Virus record (IMG/VR): IMGVR_UViG_3300028557_000138
Location: 1-30,288 of that record
Origin: a virus
Strand: one strand, 5' to 3'
Length of the DNA stretch: 30,288 nt
Positions 1-8,129 of this stretch are shown piece after piece. Under the pieces are notes generated by a model, which ran no database searches, was not told the DNA's origin, and worked only from the letters and a program-made list of their open reading frames with translations. The stretch's first letter is position 1; every line of letters begins with the position of its first letter. A program made the translations under genes and the position numbers.

Positions 1-308
1 TCGGCCACGCGAAAGCCAAAGCCGTCCAGCACAGCCAGTGCCAGGTAGGCGCTCAGGATGTAGGCCAGGGTCATGGGCCGGATGTTCTTGGACAGCCAGG
101 AGTCCGACGCCATGTCGGCCTTCCAGCGATCTGACACGCCAGCCTGCTCGGACTTGTATAGGTCGGTCTCGTTGGCCATCTTGGCCAGCTCACCGTCCTG
201 AGCCATCTTGGCCAGATCAAGTTGAGCTTTGGCCTTGGCCTCTGGGTCTGGAATCAGTTTGTCGATCAGCTTGCCGCCGACCTCAAGAAGGGCAGTCAGT
301 GGAAACAT
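1..308 (-). CDS. Phage holin, 3TM (GTA-type) family, partial
   Basis: The start is at 308 and the reading frame runs off the left edge, so about 102 N-terminal residues are visible and the C-terminus is missing. The protein opens with a hydrophobic/amphipathic stretch containing KLIDKLIPDPEAKAKAQ, followed by a charged Lys/Glu/Ala helix. A segment NIRPMTLAYILSAYLALAVL then begins the membrane part. This order (short N-terminus, the IPDP motif, charged helix, then membrane segments after a conserved RP) is that of the 3TM holin family found in gene-transfer agents and many phages. Such proteins sit in the host inner membrane and time lysis. It is the last visible gene of the leftward unit, 3 nt after a small membrane-protein gene, with AAAGG upstream. 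The family call is good; the holin function is inferred. Confidence 0.7.
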   Translation of the reverse strand, partial: MFPLTALLEVGGKLIDKLIPDPEAKAKAQLDLAKMAQDGELAKMANETDLYKSEQAGVSDRWKADMASDSWLSKNIRPMTLAYILSAYLALAVLDGFGFRVA

Positions 309-311
309 GGC

Positions 312-734
312 TTAGCCTTTCGATGTGGTGATCTGGTCGTCGCCCTTGCTGACGGTGACCTTTTCGCCTTCAACCGTGACCCGCATGGGCTGCTCTTTGC
401 GGTCGAGTTTGTCCAGTTTGTCGATCAGCTGCTTCATGACCTCAAACTCGGGCTTCTCTTGCTTGGCGTTGGCACCAGCAATGCCGTTCAGCATGGAAAT
501 CAAAGCCGTGAGGGACGCACCAAGCAAACCCATCACAGCAGCGATCTTGTCCTTGTCCAGCACCAGGCTGGAGGCCACGCCGATGGTGACGATCAGGGTG
601 ATGTAAAACAGGCCGTGCTTGCCGATTGCCCGACCTGCCACATCCTTGGCTGGAGAGTTTGCCTCCAGCTTGTTCAACTCGACTTTGGCTTGCGCCTTGA
701 TTAACTCTATCTGGTGCAGTTGCTCGTTCATCAT
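312..734 (-). CDS. Small two-helix membrane protein in the lysis region
   Basis: The 140-residue protein starts at 734, where the ATG overlaps the TGA of the preceding gene. A second ATG follows immediately at 731, and GGGTGG lies just upstream. It has an N-terminal amphipathic helix of about 35 residues, then two hydrophobic segments (around GLFYITLIVTIGVASSLVL and IAAVMGLLGASLTALISML). It ends in a charged Lys/Glu-rich tail with MRVTVEGEKVTVSKGDDQ. Two membrane helices with a cytoplasmic-type charged tail, directly before a holin gene, fit a role in lysis control or membrane anchoring, for example a second holin or an antiholin. I do not recognise the family, so the function is inferred from topology and neighbours only. 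Confidence 0.6.
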   Translation of the reverse strand: MMNEQLHQIELIKAQAKVELNKLEANSPAKDVAGRAIGKHGLFYITLIVTIGVASSLVLDKDKIAAVMGLLGASLTALISMLNGIAGANAKQEKPEFEVMKQLIDKLDKLDRKEQPMRVTVEGEKVTVSKGDDQITTSKG

Positions 735-946
735 CCACCCTTCATGTGGCCTGCAAGCCACGCAACGACAGCGCCGACGGATGACGCAATGGTCATGCCC
801 ATCCAAAAGCCGCCGCGCCCTTTGTTGGCCAGCGCAAGCAGCTCCTCGACGTTGCGTTCCATCTTATCCACCTTCTTGTCCATGTCCTGGACTTTCTGCC
901 AGAGGACGCCGTACTTCACCAGATCGATCTCATTCCCATCCGCCAT
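731..946 (-). CDS. Coiled-coil plus single-TM protein, XhlA-like topology
   Basis: The protein has 71 residues if translation starts at the ATG at 946, which has a well-placed GGAGG 8 nt upstream. An upstream ATG at 964 overlaps the previous stop (TGATG), but that GGAGG would then lie inside the gene, so 946 is preferred. Residues about 8-45 form a heptad-like charged helix (WQKVQDMDKKVDKMERNVEEL). A C-terminal membrane segment (GMTIASSVGAVVAWLAGH) follows, with a short basic end. This layout matches small XhlA-type phage proteins that work with holins in lysis. It could also be a truncated spanin-like accessory. The stop overlaps the next gene's start by four bases, which suggests coupled translation. 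Confidence 0.6.
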   Translation of the reverse strand: MADGNEIDLVKYGVLWQKVQDMDKKVDKMERNVEELLALANKGRGGFWMGMTIASSVGAVVAWLAGHMKGG

Positions 947-963
947 GACGTCATCCTCCAACA

Positions 964-1317
964 TCAAAGGCCTTGGCCAGGCGTGACGTAAACGGTGGTG
1001 GCTGCTGAAGCCAGACCGCTAAAGAAGGTGTCCTTGTTGAAGCGCAAGACCTCAACAGCACCAGGCAATAGCACGATGGCTGCCGTAGGTGAGCCAGCGG
1101 TTGGAGCCACGGCTGCAGCCTGGGCCAATGCTGCTGTTGGGCCTGTGCCCAAGAACACGGTGTTGGTTCCAGCATTCACAAAGCGGTACTGACCTGTGGC
1201 TTGAGGATTGAACTTCTCAAAGACAGGTGCTTGCACGCCGGTAGGCGCTGTGCCTGCAGCAGCCACCACGACGGTGTTGCCAATGGGGTTAAATGCAATT
1301 TGGCTATTGGTCGACAT
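964..1317 (-). CDS. Beta-rich minor structural protein, unknown family
   Basis: This 117-residue protein starts at 1317 with AAAGGAAAC upstream. It is Ala/Gly/Thr/Val-rich with almost no charge, contains alternating beta-type stretches (GNTVVVAAAGTAPTG, QYRFVNAGTNTVFLGTG) and ends in YVTPGQGL. This looks like a small secreted-style beta sandwich such as those decorating phage heads or tails. The location between a tailspike-type gene and the lysis genes supports a virion role. It broadly resembles the two beta-rich proteins encoded at 9072-9750 in composition and length, but I see no convincing residue-level alignment. I do not recognise the family. Confidence 0.6.
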   Translation of the reverse strand: MSTNSQIAFNPIGNTVVVAAAGTAPTGVQAPVFEKFNPQATGQYRFVNAGTNTVFLGTGPTAALAQAAAVAPTAGSPTAAIVLLPGAVEVLRFNKDTFFSGLASAATTVYVTPGQGL

Positions 1318-1329
1318 AATTTGTTTCCT

Positions 1330-1767
1330 TTAAAGTGGTCGTGCAAATGAGCCACTGAGCGTGCAAAGACCAGGGCCGGGGTTGTATGTTTGAGGCGCAG
1401 CGCCTTGGAAAATACGAACATCAATGTAGTCGGTTGTTCCATTCATTGGTACAAGAGCGCTCGCAACCAAACCAAAAAAAGTGCTTGCAGTAACTGCAGG
1501 CCCTCTTATGTACTCAGCTCCATTTTTAAAAATAGAGATAAATGCATTACCACCGCTGTCTGGAAAATAATTTGCCACAGCATCTATTTGATAGTAGCCA
1601 GGGGTGGTTGGTGTGAGCCGATAAGTTACCGGGTCAAAGTTTGAGTTTGTGTCATAAACCTCATTGTTAATCGGCAGCGCAGTAAAAGTTCCTGTTGGGA
1701 CGCTAACACTTGCGTTTTGATTTGCCTGAAACGCAGGGCCGTTAATTTCTCGGACTGTTTTCAACAT
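1330..1767 (-). CDS. Stand-alone C1q-like tip protein, paralogue of tailspike C-terminus
   Basis: The protein has 145 residues, starts at 1767 and has AAGGGAG upstream. After about 20 residues, the rest aligns end to end with residues 483-614 of the tailspike encoded at 1970-3814. Shared blocks include VPTGTFT/VPTATFT, YRLTPTTPGYY/YRFTPTIAGYY, NYFPDSGG/NYFPDGGT, SIFKNGAE/SIFQNGAE, GTTDYID/GSTDYFE and YNPGPGLC/YNPGFALC. The pattern (aromatic GYY, an F-x-V/I-S-I-F strand, a TDYxxxxV/IFQ strand) is that of C1q/TNF-like trimeric jelly-roll domains found at the tips of phage fibres. It lacks any particle-binding domain, so it may be an exchangeable receptor tip, a fibre cap or a decoy. The duplication is seen directly; the role is inferred. 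Confidence 0.75.
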   Translation of the reverse strand: MLKTVREINGPAFQANQNASVSVPTGTFTALPINNEVYDTNSNFDPVTYRLTPTTPGYYQIDAVANYFPDSGGNAFISIFKNGAEYIRGPAVTASTFFGLVASALVPMNGTTDYIDVRIFQGAAPQTYNPGPGLCTLSGSFARPL

Positions 1768-1778
1768 TGCGGTCTCCC

Positions 1779-1958
1779 TTAATCAAGAGCAGCCAACTGC
1801 TGGTCAGTTGGTTTCTCAAGTGTTTTGTGTTCCCAGACGCTGATGTAACTTGGCGATCCGTCTGAATCGTTCATCAAAACAATGGTGCCGTTTGAAAACA
1901 CTTCTTGAGTGTTTGCAAGCTCAGGATAGATGGCAATGATTTTGTCGTAGAGTTCCAT
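1779..1958 (-). CDS. Small tail-fibre-assembly-like protein
   Basis: This is a 59-residue protein. The ATG at 1958 has AAAGGA six bases upstream; an in-frame TTG at 1973 is less likely. The sequence begins MELYDKIIAIYPEL, continues with a short beta-hairpin-like part (VFSNGTIVLMND) and ends WEHKTLEKPTDQQLAALD. The closing W-x-x-x-x-L-x-x-PT-x-x-x-L pattern is the one seen at the ends of many phage tail-fibre assembly and XkdW-like small proteins. It sits between the tailspike and the detached C1q-like protein, so a chaperone or adaptor role for one of them is plausible. The family assignment rests on a short motif. Confidence 0.6.
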   Translation of the reverse strand: MELYDKIIAIYPELANTQEVFSNGTIVLMNDSDGSPSYISVWEHKTLEKPTDQQLAALD

Positions 1959-1969
1959 GATTTGTCCTT

Positions 1970-3814
1970 TCAAGGGTTGCGTGCGTAGTCGATTTGCATT
2001 CCGCAGAGTGCAAAGCCAGGGTTGTAATTCTGCGATGAACCAGAAGTTTGGAAAACGAAGAACTCAAAATAATCTGTCGAGCCATTGGCGTACACCATGC
2101 AATCAACACCAGCGCCAGCGCCTGCTGCAGAGTTAATTACGTTTGTGCCTCGGAAAAGTTCTGCGCCATTTTGGAAAATGGACACAAAGAAGTTTGTACC
2201 GCCATCGGGAAAGTAGTTTGCGCGAGCGTTGATTCGGTAGTAGCCAGCAATGGTTGGAGTGAATCTGTACAGCGAAACATCAAAGTTGTTGTTGCTGTCC
2301 CATGCCTCAACATCCAAAGGGATTTTGGTAAATGTCGCAGTTGGAACAGCCAAAACAGTTGAGGCGTTTTGGTATGCGTACACAGTAGGGGCGGAGCCAA
2401 GCGCTGGCCTTGGAGAGGCCAAATGCGTGCCACCATAGATGTTGTTGGTGCCACCAGTGCCCACGTTGTTTAGTGTGTTGTTGCGCTCCACAAAGTTGCC
2501 GCCATCCAGACTGGTCGTGAGGAAATAAACGGTGTTGACGTTTCCAGTCGTTGTGCCGTGCGCAATCCAGCAATCTTCAACAACAAAGTTCGCCCATGGG
2601 CCGGTCACATAGAAGTTTGCGCCGTCTGCAACGTCGTAGCCGTTGAACTCAAAGTAAGTCTGCTTGAAGTGGATCAGACGAGTTGCAACGCCTCCTGGCG
2701 CGTCGCCAACGTAAACGCCATACCCGTTGTTGCTCTCAATGACTCCGCCAATCCAAGAGAAGCCCTGCGCACCTCTGACCTTGACGCCACCGAAGTTTCC
2801 ACCAAAGCCAGAAGTTGTGCCGCCGTTGTGACGTGAGTCGCACTGGATGAAAGTCACGCAGTTCGCTGTTCCAAGATCGCTCAGTTCAGTGTCTTCATTT
2901 ACGCCAAGACCAGCGTTATAGGTGAACATGCACTGCAAGTAGCGCGTGGCCCAAGCGTAGCGATGGTAAAGGCCGTGTCGACCGTTGTTGTTTGAGTAGA
3001 CGCGGAAAAACTGGCAGTAGGCTGGATTGCCTGAACTGGTCGTCGTGTTGTACAGGCTGATGCCGTCACGGCTGTTGACGTTGCCAGAACCATCTACACC
3101 GAAGTTTTCAAAGGTTGTGTAATAGTCCGAGCCACTAAGGTCAAGCGCATCACCTGTGCCGTAGTTCTTGATGACAGAAGTCTTTGGGCCTGCGCCAGCA
3201 ATCGAGCATTCTGCCGTGACGGTGCTGGTGATTTTGTAAATACCAGCAGGAATGAACATTGTCTTATCGCTGTTCAAGCAATACAGGGCGCAAGCGTTCA
3301 GTGCAGCCGTGTCGTCGTTTGTGTCATCGCCGACAGCACCAAAATCTTTGACGCTGACCAGGTCGCGCATCTTGTCCTGTGCAGACCTGGCAACAGCAAC
3401 ACCAACACCACCCGCCTGCTCAAAACCAATCCAGTCTGAACCATCATCGTCTGCAAGGTCTGCAATGACGCCGACTTGGCCTTTGAACCCAGTGAATGAA
3501 ATCAAGTCGCTGCTGTAGCGTTCTGTCGCAGCCGGTGCGCTGTAAACCGTGCTGCCGTTCTTGTTCATCACGCGAATGCTGTAGTCGCTGTTGACGTACA
3601 GGCGACCAGGCGTGCCGTTACGTGATGGGTAGCCGTTGAGGGTGCGAATGGGCTGAGGGGCTGCGATGGTGAGCGCTGCGTCCCAGTAGACGTTGATGGG
3701 ATTGCCTTGGGGGTCGAGGTTGGCAGCGCCAATCCAGATGTAACCGTTCTCCAATGGCAAGCCGTCCGTCTCTGTGAAGATCGGGAAGGTTGGCTGGATG
3801 CTGAGTGCGGACAT
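1970..3814 (-). CDS. Tailspike: P22-type head-binding domain, beta-helix, C1q-like tip
   Basis: This 614-residue protein starts at 3814 with GGAGA upstream. Residues about 5-105 form the P22 tailspike head-binding domain (PIFTETDGLPLENGYIWIG, then GTPGRLYVNSDYSIRV), which docks the spike to the tail hub. Residues about 150-170 carry VKDFGAVGDD, the classic opening of the pectate-lyase-like parallel beta-helix. The helix then runs to about 470 with Asn/Gly-rich coils and is likely to bind or cleave a surface polysaccharide. Residues 483-614 form a C1q-like jelly roll with a close relative in the neighbouring gene at 1330-1767. The particle-binding part is thus P22-like and the tip is not. The exact glycan and any enzymatic residues cannot be read from the sequence. 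Confidence 0.9.
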   Translation of the reverse strand: MSALSIQPTFPIFTETDGLPLENGYIWIGAANLDPQGNPINVYWDAALTIAAPQPIRTLNGYPSRNGTPGRLYVNSDYSIRVMNKNGSTVYSAPAATERYSSDLISFTGFKGQVGVIADLADDDGSDWIGFEQAGGVGVAVARSAQDKMRDLVSVKDFGAVGDDTNDDTAALNACALYCLNSDKTMFIPAGIYKITSTVTAECSIAGAGPKTSVIKNYGTGDALDLSGSDYYTTFENFGVDGSGNVNSRDGISLYNTTTSSGNPAYCQFFRVYSNNNGRHGLYHRYAWATRYLQCMFTYNAGLGVNEDTELSDLGTANCVTFIQCDSRHNGGTTSGFGGNFGGVKVRGAQGFSWIGGVIESNNGYGVYVGDAPGGVATRLIHFKQTYFEFNGYDVADGANFYVTGPWANFVVEDCWIAHGTTTGNVNTVYFLTTSLDGGNFVERNNTLNNVGTGGTNNIYGGTHLASPRPALGSAPTVYAYQNASTVLAVPTATFTKIPLDVEAWDSNNNFDVSLYRFTPTIAGYYRINARANYFPDGGTNFFVSIFQNGAELFRGTNVINSAAGAGAGVDCMVYANGSTDYFEFFVFQTSGSSQNYNPGFALCGMQIDYARNP

Positions 3815-3925
3815 TTACTGGTTCTCCTGGTCAAATTGGCGTCCTGTCTGGACAGCGGATTGCAGCCACTGCACTCTCGCGTCCAGGGATTGTGGCAGCT
3901 TTGCTGCGTTTGCGAAATGGGTCAT
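3815..3925 (-). CDS. Tiny 36-residue protein between ejection protein and tailspike
   Basis: The ATG at 3925 overlaps the TGA of the upstream gene (ATGA), and the TAA at 3817-3815 abuts the tailspike ATG at 3814. The product begins MTHFANAAKLPQSLDAR and ends RQFDQENQ, with an amphipathic helical look and no cysteines. It fills exactly the space between the two neighbouring genes and carries the tailspike ribosome-binding site (GGAGA) near its end. It is therefore probably translated by coupling and may mainly serve to pass ribosomes on to the tailspike gene. I do not recognise it. Confidence 0.55.
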   Translation of the reverse strand: MTHFANAAKLPQSLDARVQWLQSAVQTGRQFDQENQ

Positions 3926-5982
3926 TGTGCTGCCTTGCGCTTTAGGATTTCTTCCATCGCTTTGATGGCGTTTTCCTTGTTGATGCCGCGCAAACCTTCT
4001 GCTTTCTCTGCGAGAAGTTCAATCGCACGTCGTGCTGCGCCACCTCGGGCAATGTCCACGCCAGTTTCCAAAGCCTGGGACATTTGGCCCTTGAGTGATG
4101 TGTCTGCGACAGCACCAAACATGCGATCCAGCTCGTTGACGAAGATCAGCTGGTTCACGATGTCGTCATCCAGCTTCATGCCGTACTTGCTGGCCACTTG
4201 GTTGGCCTGGTCGAGCGAGTCGATCAGGTTGGCGCGTGTGCCGTAGTTGCTGGTCAGCTTGCGCATGGCCGTGCCAAGGGCTTTATTGGCGTTTGGCGAG
4301 TCAAAGTCAATCTGAGTGCCTGCGGCCTTTTGCAAGTCATCGAGCGCCGTGATGGTGTCGGCATACTTGTCGTTGGCGGCTTTGTAGACCGGGAATCTTT
4401 CGCCGAGCGACTCATTCAGGTTGCGACGCAGATTCTTCAGGGCGCGTTCGGCCTGAGCTGTCAGGGGGTTGGCCATGTTTTTCTTGCCGTAGTTGACTTG
4501 GGTGTCAATGAACCGCTTTGCAGTGTGCACACCGAAAGCATCTGGCGCTTTGGCCGTGCTGAGGCGCTCCAAGACGGTGTTCAAGATTCGCTGGGCCGCC
4601 TTGTCGCCCTGAATGTCTGAGCCTTGCAGGATTGCCTTGGCCACGCCGTTCTCATCCAGTTCGACCCTGACGCCCAATGTGCCAAGCTCGTCCAGAAAAG
4701 TATTGATGGCAGGATCGTAATCCACGGCCTGTCCACGAAGTCTGCTTTGTGCGATGCGGTCGATGGCCTTGCCTGCTTGTTGGTTGGCATTGGCCAAAAA
4801 GTCAACGCGAGCTTGCACGGTGTCGCCAAGAATGTCGGCTGGTCGATTCATCGCCCTGAATTTGTCGCTCTTCTCGCCCATCTTGAAGACGTTGAGCATC
4901 TTGGTCATGGCCTGGCGGTCTTTGTCGGTGGCCGCCTTGATGCTGGCCACTGTGCCGTCCTTCCAGCCTTGCTTGATGGCCGTGGCCGCCTCGTTGTCCG
5001 GCACGACCTGCGAGCCAGAGAGACGAACGTTCACCAGGTCAACGGAATCAGGCGTTTGCGCCAGCTGGCTTTTGATGATGCGCTGATTCTCGGGTGCGAT
5101 CTTTTCGCCCACCGTGGCCTTGATGCTTTGCACCGACTCTTTGAATGTTGGCTCGATCTGCTCACGGATGCCTGCACCTTTGGGTGCGACTGCTTTGGCC
5201 GCCGCCTGAGTTGCGGCTTTGACGATTTGAGGCGCGGCAGGCAGTAAGCCACCTGCAAGTGTTGCGGCAATTTGTCCACCAGTGCCTGCGCCCATTTCCT
5301 TGGCTGTTTGGCCAGCCGCACCAGCTGATGCGCCGCTTGCGACTTGCAAGCCTGGGGCTGCCGCCATGAGTTGGCCAACGCCTTGCGTAACAGGGCCAGC
5401 AGCGGCCTGCAATGTCTTGCCAATGGCTACGCTGCCTCCAGCAGTTCCAGCGCCTGCTGCGGTCGTTTGAACGATGCGCTCTGCGGCTGTTCGTGGTTCG
5501 GCCACGCCGACACGGGTCAGCAAGTCTTGCAGTGCATCGGTGGGCAGCGTGTAGGTCGTGCCAAACATGCTGTTGATTGAGCCGACAATTGGATCAGCGA
5601 CAAGCCCTGCGAGGGTGGCCGCACCTGCGCCTGCGACAGCGCCAGGGATGGCCCCAACGCCAGCGAATGGAGCGCCAAGTAAAGCGCCAGCGGCTGCTCC
5701 AGCTGCTGGAAGTGCCAAGCCCCTGGTGGCCGCACCTGCAAGGCCTGTGGCGGTAGTTGATGGCTCAGATGATGCCGAGATCGTTCCACCAAGTTCAGCG
5801 GCCAACGCCTTGAGGTCAACGGGCTGTGGTGCTGCTGTCGCTGACTCTTCGGCCGTCGGGAAACGCACATCCACTTCAACATTCCGACCAGATTCGGTTG
5901 GGACGTTGAATTTTTGTGGCTGCGCTTTTGTGGCAGGCGTGAGAGTGCCACCAAGTTCGCGTGCGAGTGCTGCGTAATCCAT
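3922..5982 (-). CDS. Large ejection (internal virion / DNA transfer) protein
   Basis: The protein has 686 residues; its ATG at 5982 shares a base with the previous TAA. It begins MDYAALARELGGTL, and a similar LKALAAELGGTI appears again near residue 54, so the N-terminus holds a short repeat. Residues about 78-135 are Gly/Ala-rich and strongly hydrophobic (GLALPAAGAAAGALLGAPF), like a membrane-inserting segment. The remainder is mostly long charged helices ending in EEILKRKAAQ. Position (third after a p32-type DNA-transfer gene, before the tailspike), size and the Gly/Ala membrane segment fit the P22 gp16 or gp20 slot, whose products leave the particle and form a conduit for DNA. The assignment is by position and composition, not by motif. 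Confidence 0.65.
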   Translation of the reverse strand: MDYAALARELGGTLTPATKAQPQKFNVPTESGRNVEVDVRFPTAEESATAAPQPVDLKALAAELGGTISASSEPSTTATGLAGAATRGLALPAAGAAAGALLGAPFAGVGAIPGAVAGAGAATLAGLVADPIVGSINSMFGTTYTLPTDALQDLLTRVGVAEPRTAAERIVQTTAAGAGTAGGSVAIGKTLQAAAGPVTQGVGQLMAAAPGLQVASGASAGAAGQTAKEMGAGTGGQIAATLAGGLLPAAPQIVKAATQAAAKAVAPKGAGIREQIEPTFKESVQSIKATVGEKIAPENQRIIKSQLAQTPDSVDLVNVRLSGSQVVPDNEAATAIKQGWKDGTVASIKAATDKDRQAMTKMLNVFKMGEKSDKFRAMNRPADILGDTVQARVDFLANANQQAGKAIDRIAQSRLRGQAVDYDPAINTFLDELGTLGVRVELDENGVAKAILQGSDIQGDKAAQRILNTVLERLSTAKAPDAFGVHTAKRFIDTQVNYGKKNMANPLTAQAERALKNLRRNLNESLGERFPVYKAANDKYADTITALDDLQKAAGTQIDFDSPNANKALGTAMRKLTSNYGTRANLIDSLDQANQVASKYGMKLDDDIVNQLIFVNELDRMFGAVADTSLKGQMSQALETGVDIARGGAARRAIELLAEKAEGLRGINKENAIKAMEEILKRKAAQ

Positions 5983-7385
5983 TAAAGGCCAGCCCTTCTT
6001 TTGAATTCGTCCAATGCTTTCTGGTTGGGCGCTGTAAACACATTACCGTCAGGCAGGGTGATGGACAGCGGATTTGTTGGAGCCTGTGGGACTTGATAGC
6101 CACTTGGTGCAGCGCGACCAGCACGAGCCTTCAAAGACTCCAAATAGACCGGGATGGCCTCAAGTTTCTGTTTGCGCGTGTCTGCGTCATCGGTGAAAAG
6201 TGGGGTCAACTCTTCCAGTTTCTGCTTGGCTTCGTCTCGGTTCACGCCAGCGCCTGTTGCTGCACGAAGCAAGGCCTCTGACAGCGAGCTTGCCGCCTGG
6301 GTGAACTTCTGGCGATCTGTGCCGCGAGCAAGCGCTGCACTGCCTTCGCCAATGAAAGGCAAAGTGCCAAGAGCAGATTCAATGACTCCAGGTTTTTCAG
6401 CACCAGTTGTTTTGCCCTCTTTGGTGTACATCGCTCCAAGCATGTTGTTGTATGCGTTGGTCGCTTGTGCCAGCCAACCTGCTGCTTTGCGTTCGTCTTC
6501 CGTCGCAGCGCCTCCGCCGCCTTCTGTCTTTTTGCTTGGCAGGGGCAAACCTTTCAATGCCGCTTGGAAATCCAAACTCAGCATCTTGCCTTGGGTGTCA
6601 AGATTGCGTGTTTCAACTTTGAATTTGTTGATCTGCGCTTGCTTGAAACCAATGTCCGACAGTCTGGTTTGCAATTCCGTGTCAGCTTGCACCTTCTCTT
6701 TTCTGGCTTTTGCTTCTTCAAACTGACGTGTGGCTTTGGCTTTTGCAATGTCGTCAGTTGCCGTTTCCATTTTCACACGAGCTTCAACTTCAGCTTTGTC
6801 TGCTGCGGCCAGTTCTTGGCGCAGCTTGGCAGGCGCTTGCGCTTCTGTCCTGCGGTCTGCCTGCAGCTTGACAATGTTTTCAACAATTTTGTCGCCACCT
6901 GGCAAGCGCAAAAGTTCAGCCGTGAAAAAGTTTTGCGAGGCTGTAGGGTTTACCTCAGTAACGCCGCGCCAAGTCTCCAAGAACTTTGCGCCCTCTTCAT
7001 TGCCTGAATTGCGCATTGCAACAGCCTCATCGCTGATCAACTGCTGAGCAATGTCATTTTCTCCAGCAAAAAGAGCAGACACCACTTTTCCGGCTCGGTT
7101 AAGTGCATTCTGTTTTTGCGCGTCTGTTTTTAGCTGGAATGCTTTGATGACTGTTTCGCTTTGATCTTTTGGCAAAATCATTGCAAGGTTTGAAACGTCT
7201 TCAACTGTTGCACCAGGCTGTCGTATCTTGGCCAAGCCTTCTTGAATCAGCCTTTGATTGGCCATCTGCTGTTGCTGCTGCTGTTGCTTGAGGCTGGCCT
7301 CTTGAATAGCTGTGCCAGTCTGAAAAGCACTCAGAAACGATTGTGTCGGGTCGGGGATTTGTACGCCGTAGTCGATGGGTTGCAT
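5982..7385 (-). CDS. Ejection / DNA transfer protein, Gln-rich N-terminus
   Basis: This 467-residue protein starts at 7385, 10 nt after the previous gene. It opens MQPIDYGVQIPDPTQSF, followed by an amphipathic segment and a run of seven glutamines near residue 35. The middle (about 180-250) is a long charged, Ala/Lys/Glu-rich helical region with coiled-coil character. The C-terminus has a PxxPTNPLSITLPDG segment like a short DNA- or protein-binding tail. N-termini of the form (Y/I)G-x-x-PxxxF are common in podophage DNA-transfer proteins. Its place between the p32-like gene and the 686-residue protein corresponds to P22 gp20. The function, passage through the host envelope with the genome, is inferred. 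Confidence 0.65.
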   Translation of the reverse strand: MQPIDYGVQIPDPTQSFLSAFQTGTAIQEASLKQQQQQQQMANQRLIQEGLAKIRQPGATVEDVSNLAMILPKDQSETVIKAFQLKTDAQKQNALNRAGKVVSALFAGENDIAQQLISDEAVAMRNSGNEEGAKFLETWRGVTEVNPTASQNFFTAELLRLPGGDKIVENIVKLQADRRTEAQAPAKLRQELAAADKAEVEARVKMETATDDIAKAKATRQFEEAKARKEKVQADTELQTRLSDIGFKQAQINKFKVETRNLDTQGKMLSLDFQAALKGLPLPSKKTEGGGGAATEDERKAAGWLAQATNAYNNMLGAMYTKEGKTTGAEKPGVIESALGTLPFIGEGSAALARGTDRQKFTQAASSLSEALLRAATGAGVNRDEAKQKLEELTPLFTDDADTRKQKLEAIPVYLESLKARAGRAAPSGYQVPQAPTNPLSITLPDGNVFTAPNQKALDEFKRRAGL

Positions 7386-7394
7386 GATGTGACC

Positions 7395-8129
7395 TTAAAT
7401 TCCGTACTGTGCGAGAGTTGCATTGCTTGCAGCCCCTAAACCACCAACGTCTGTGAACTGACCAGCGCCGCCTGTCGGGCCTCCGAAAGTGCCACCAAAG
7501 CCACGATAAAGGCCAAGGCCACTTCCAATGGCAGACGGGATTGCACCAAATGCACGACCTTGGGCGATTTCTCCGCCTGCCAGCGCAGCACCTTGTTGCT
7601 GCAGAAGGTTTGTGACGTTTGTGCCCATGGCCTGACCAGCGGTTCCCACGCCTGCAGCAGATTGTTGGCCAAGCGAAGTCAAGCCACCAAGGCGGCTGTA
7701 CTGCTGGTAAATTAATTGACTCAACAAGGCTGGACGAAACTGCGCAAGCGCTGCTTGGACGTTTCCGCCACGCAGGCCACCAGTGGCAGACGCACGCTGC
7801 AGCAAAGCCTCTTCGCCCTGCCTTGAAAGCGCCTGGAATGTTTCGCCACCTTGGATGCGCTCGATGGCTGCACGCTCGGCTTCTGGGCCTTGAAGTCCTA
7901 AAAAGGCCTGTTGCTGTTGCAGTGCTGGTTGTCCAGCAGCAACATAAGGGGCAAGCAGTTCTTGAATTTTGTCAAATTGTCTGCGTTGCTCTTCAATGCC
8001 AGCCTGAGCAGAACCCGCTTGCATTGATGCAGCATCTTTTGCTGCCTCGCCTTGCATGTAGCCAGAAACAAGAGTTGCGCCGCCTGCGGCAATGCCTGCC
8101 AATGCTGCGCCTGATAGTCCGAATGTCAT
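7395..8129 (-). CDS. DNA transfer protein p32-like (P22 gp7 position)
   Basis: This is a 244-residue protein whose ATG at 8129 overlaps the previous TGA. The N-terminus is a Gly/Ala hydrophobic segment (GAALAGIAAGGATLVSGYM). A helical stretch follows with AQAGIEEQRRQFDKIQELLAPYVAAGQPAL, then FLGLQGPEAE and a Gln/Gly-rich low-complexity half ending ATLAQYGI. The combination of Gly-rich membrane segment, R-x-x-F-D-x-x-x-x-L-x-PY-x-x-AG-x-x-AL and a glycine-rich tail is typical of phage proteins annotated as DNA transfer protein p32, counterparts of P22 gp7. It should be packaged in the head and ejected early. Gene order (before two larger ejection candidates) agrees. Confidence 0.75.
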   Translation of the reverse strand: MTFGLSGAALAGIAAGGATLVSGYMQGEAAKDAASMQAGSAQAGIEEQRRQFDKIQELLAPYVAAGQPALQQQQAFLGLQGPEAERAAIERIQGGETFQALSRQGEEALLQRASATGGLRGGNVQAALAQFRPALLSQLIYQQYSRLGGLTSLGQQSAAGVGTAGQAMGTNVTNLLQQQGAALAGGEIAQGRAFGAIPSAIGSGLGLYRGFGGTFGGPTGGAGQFTDVGGLGAASNATLAQYGI

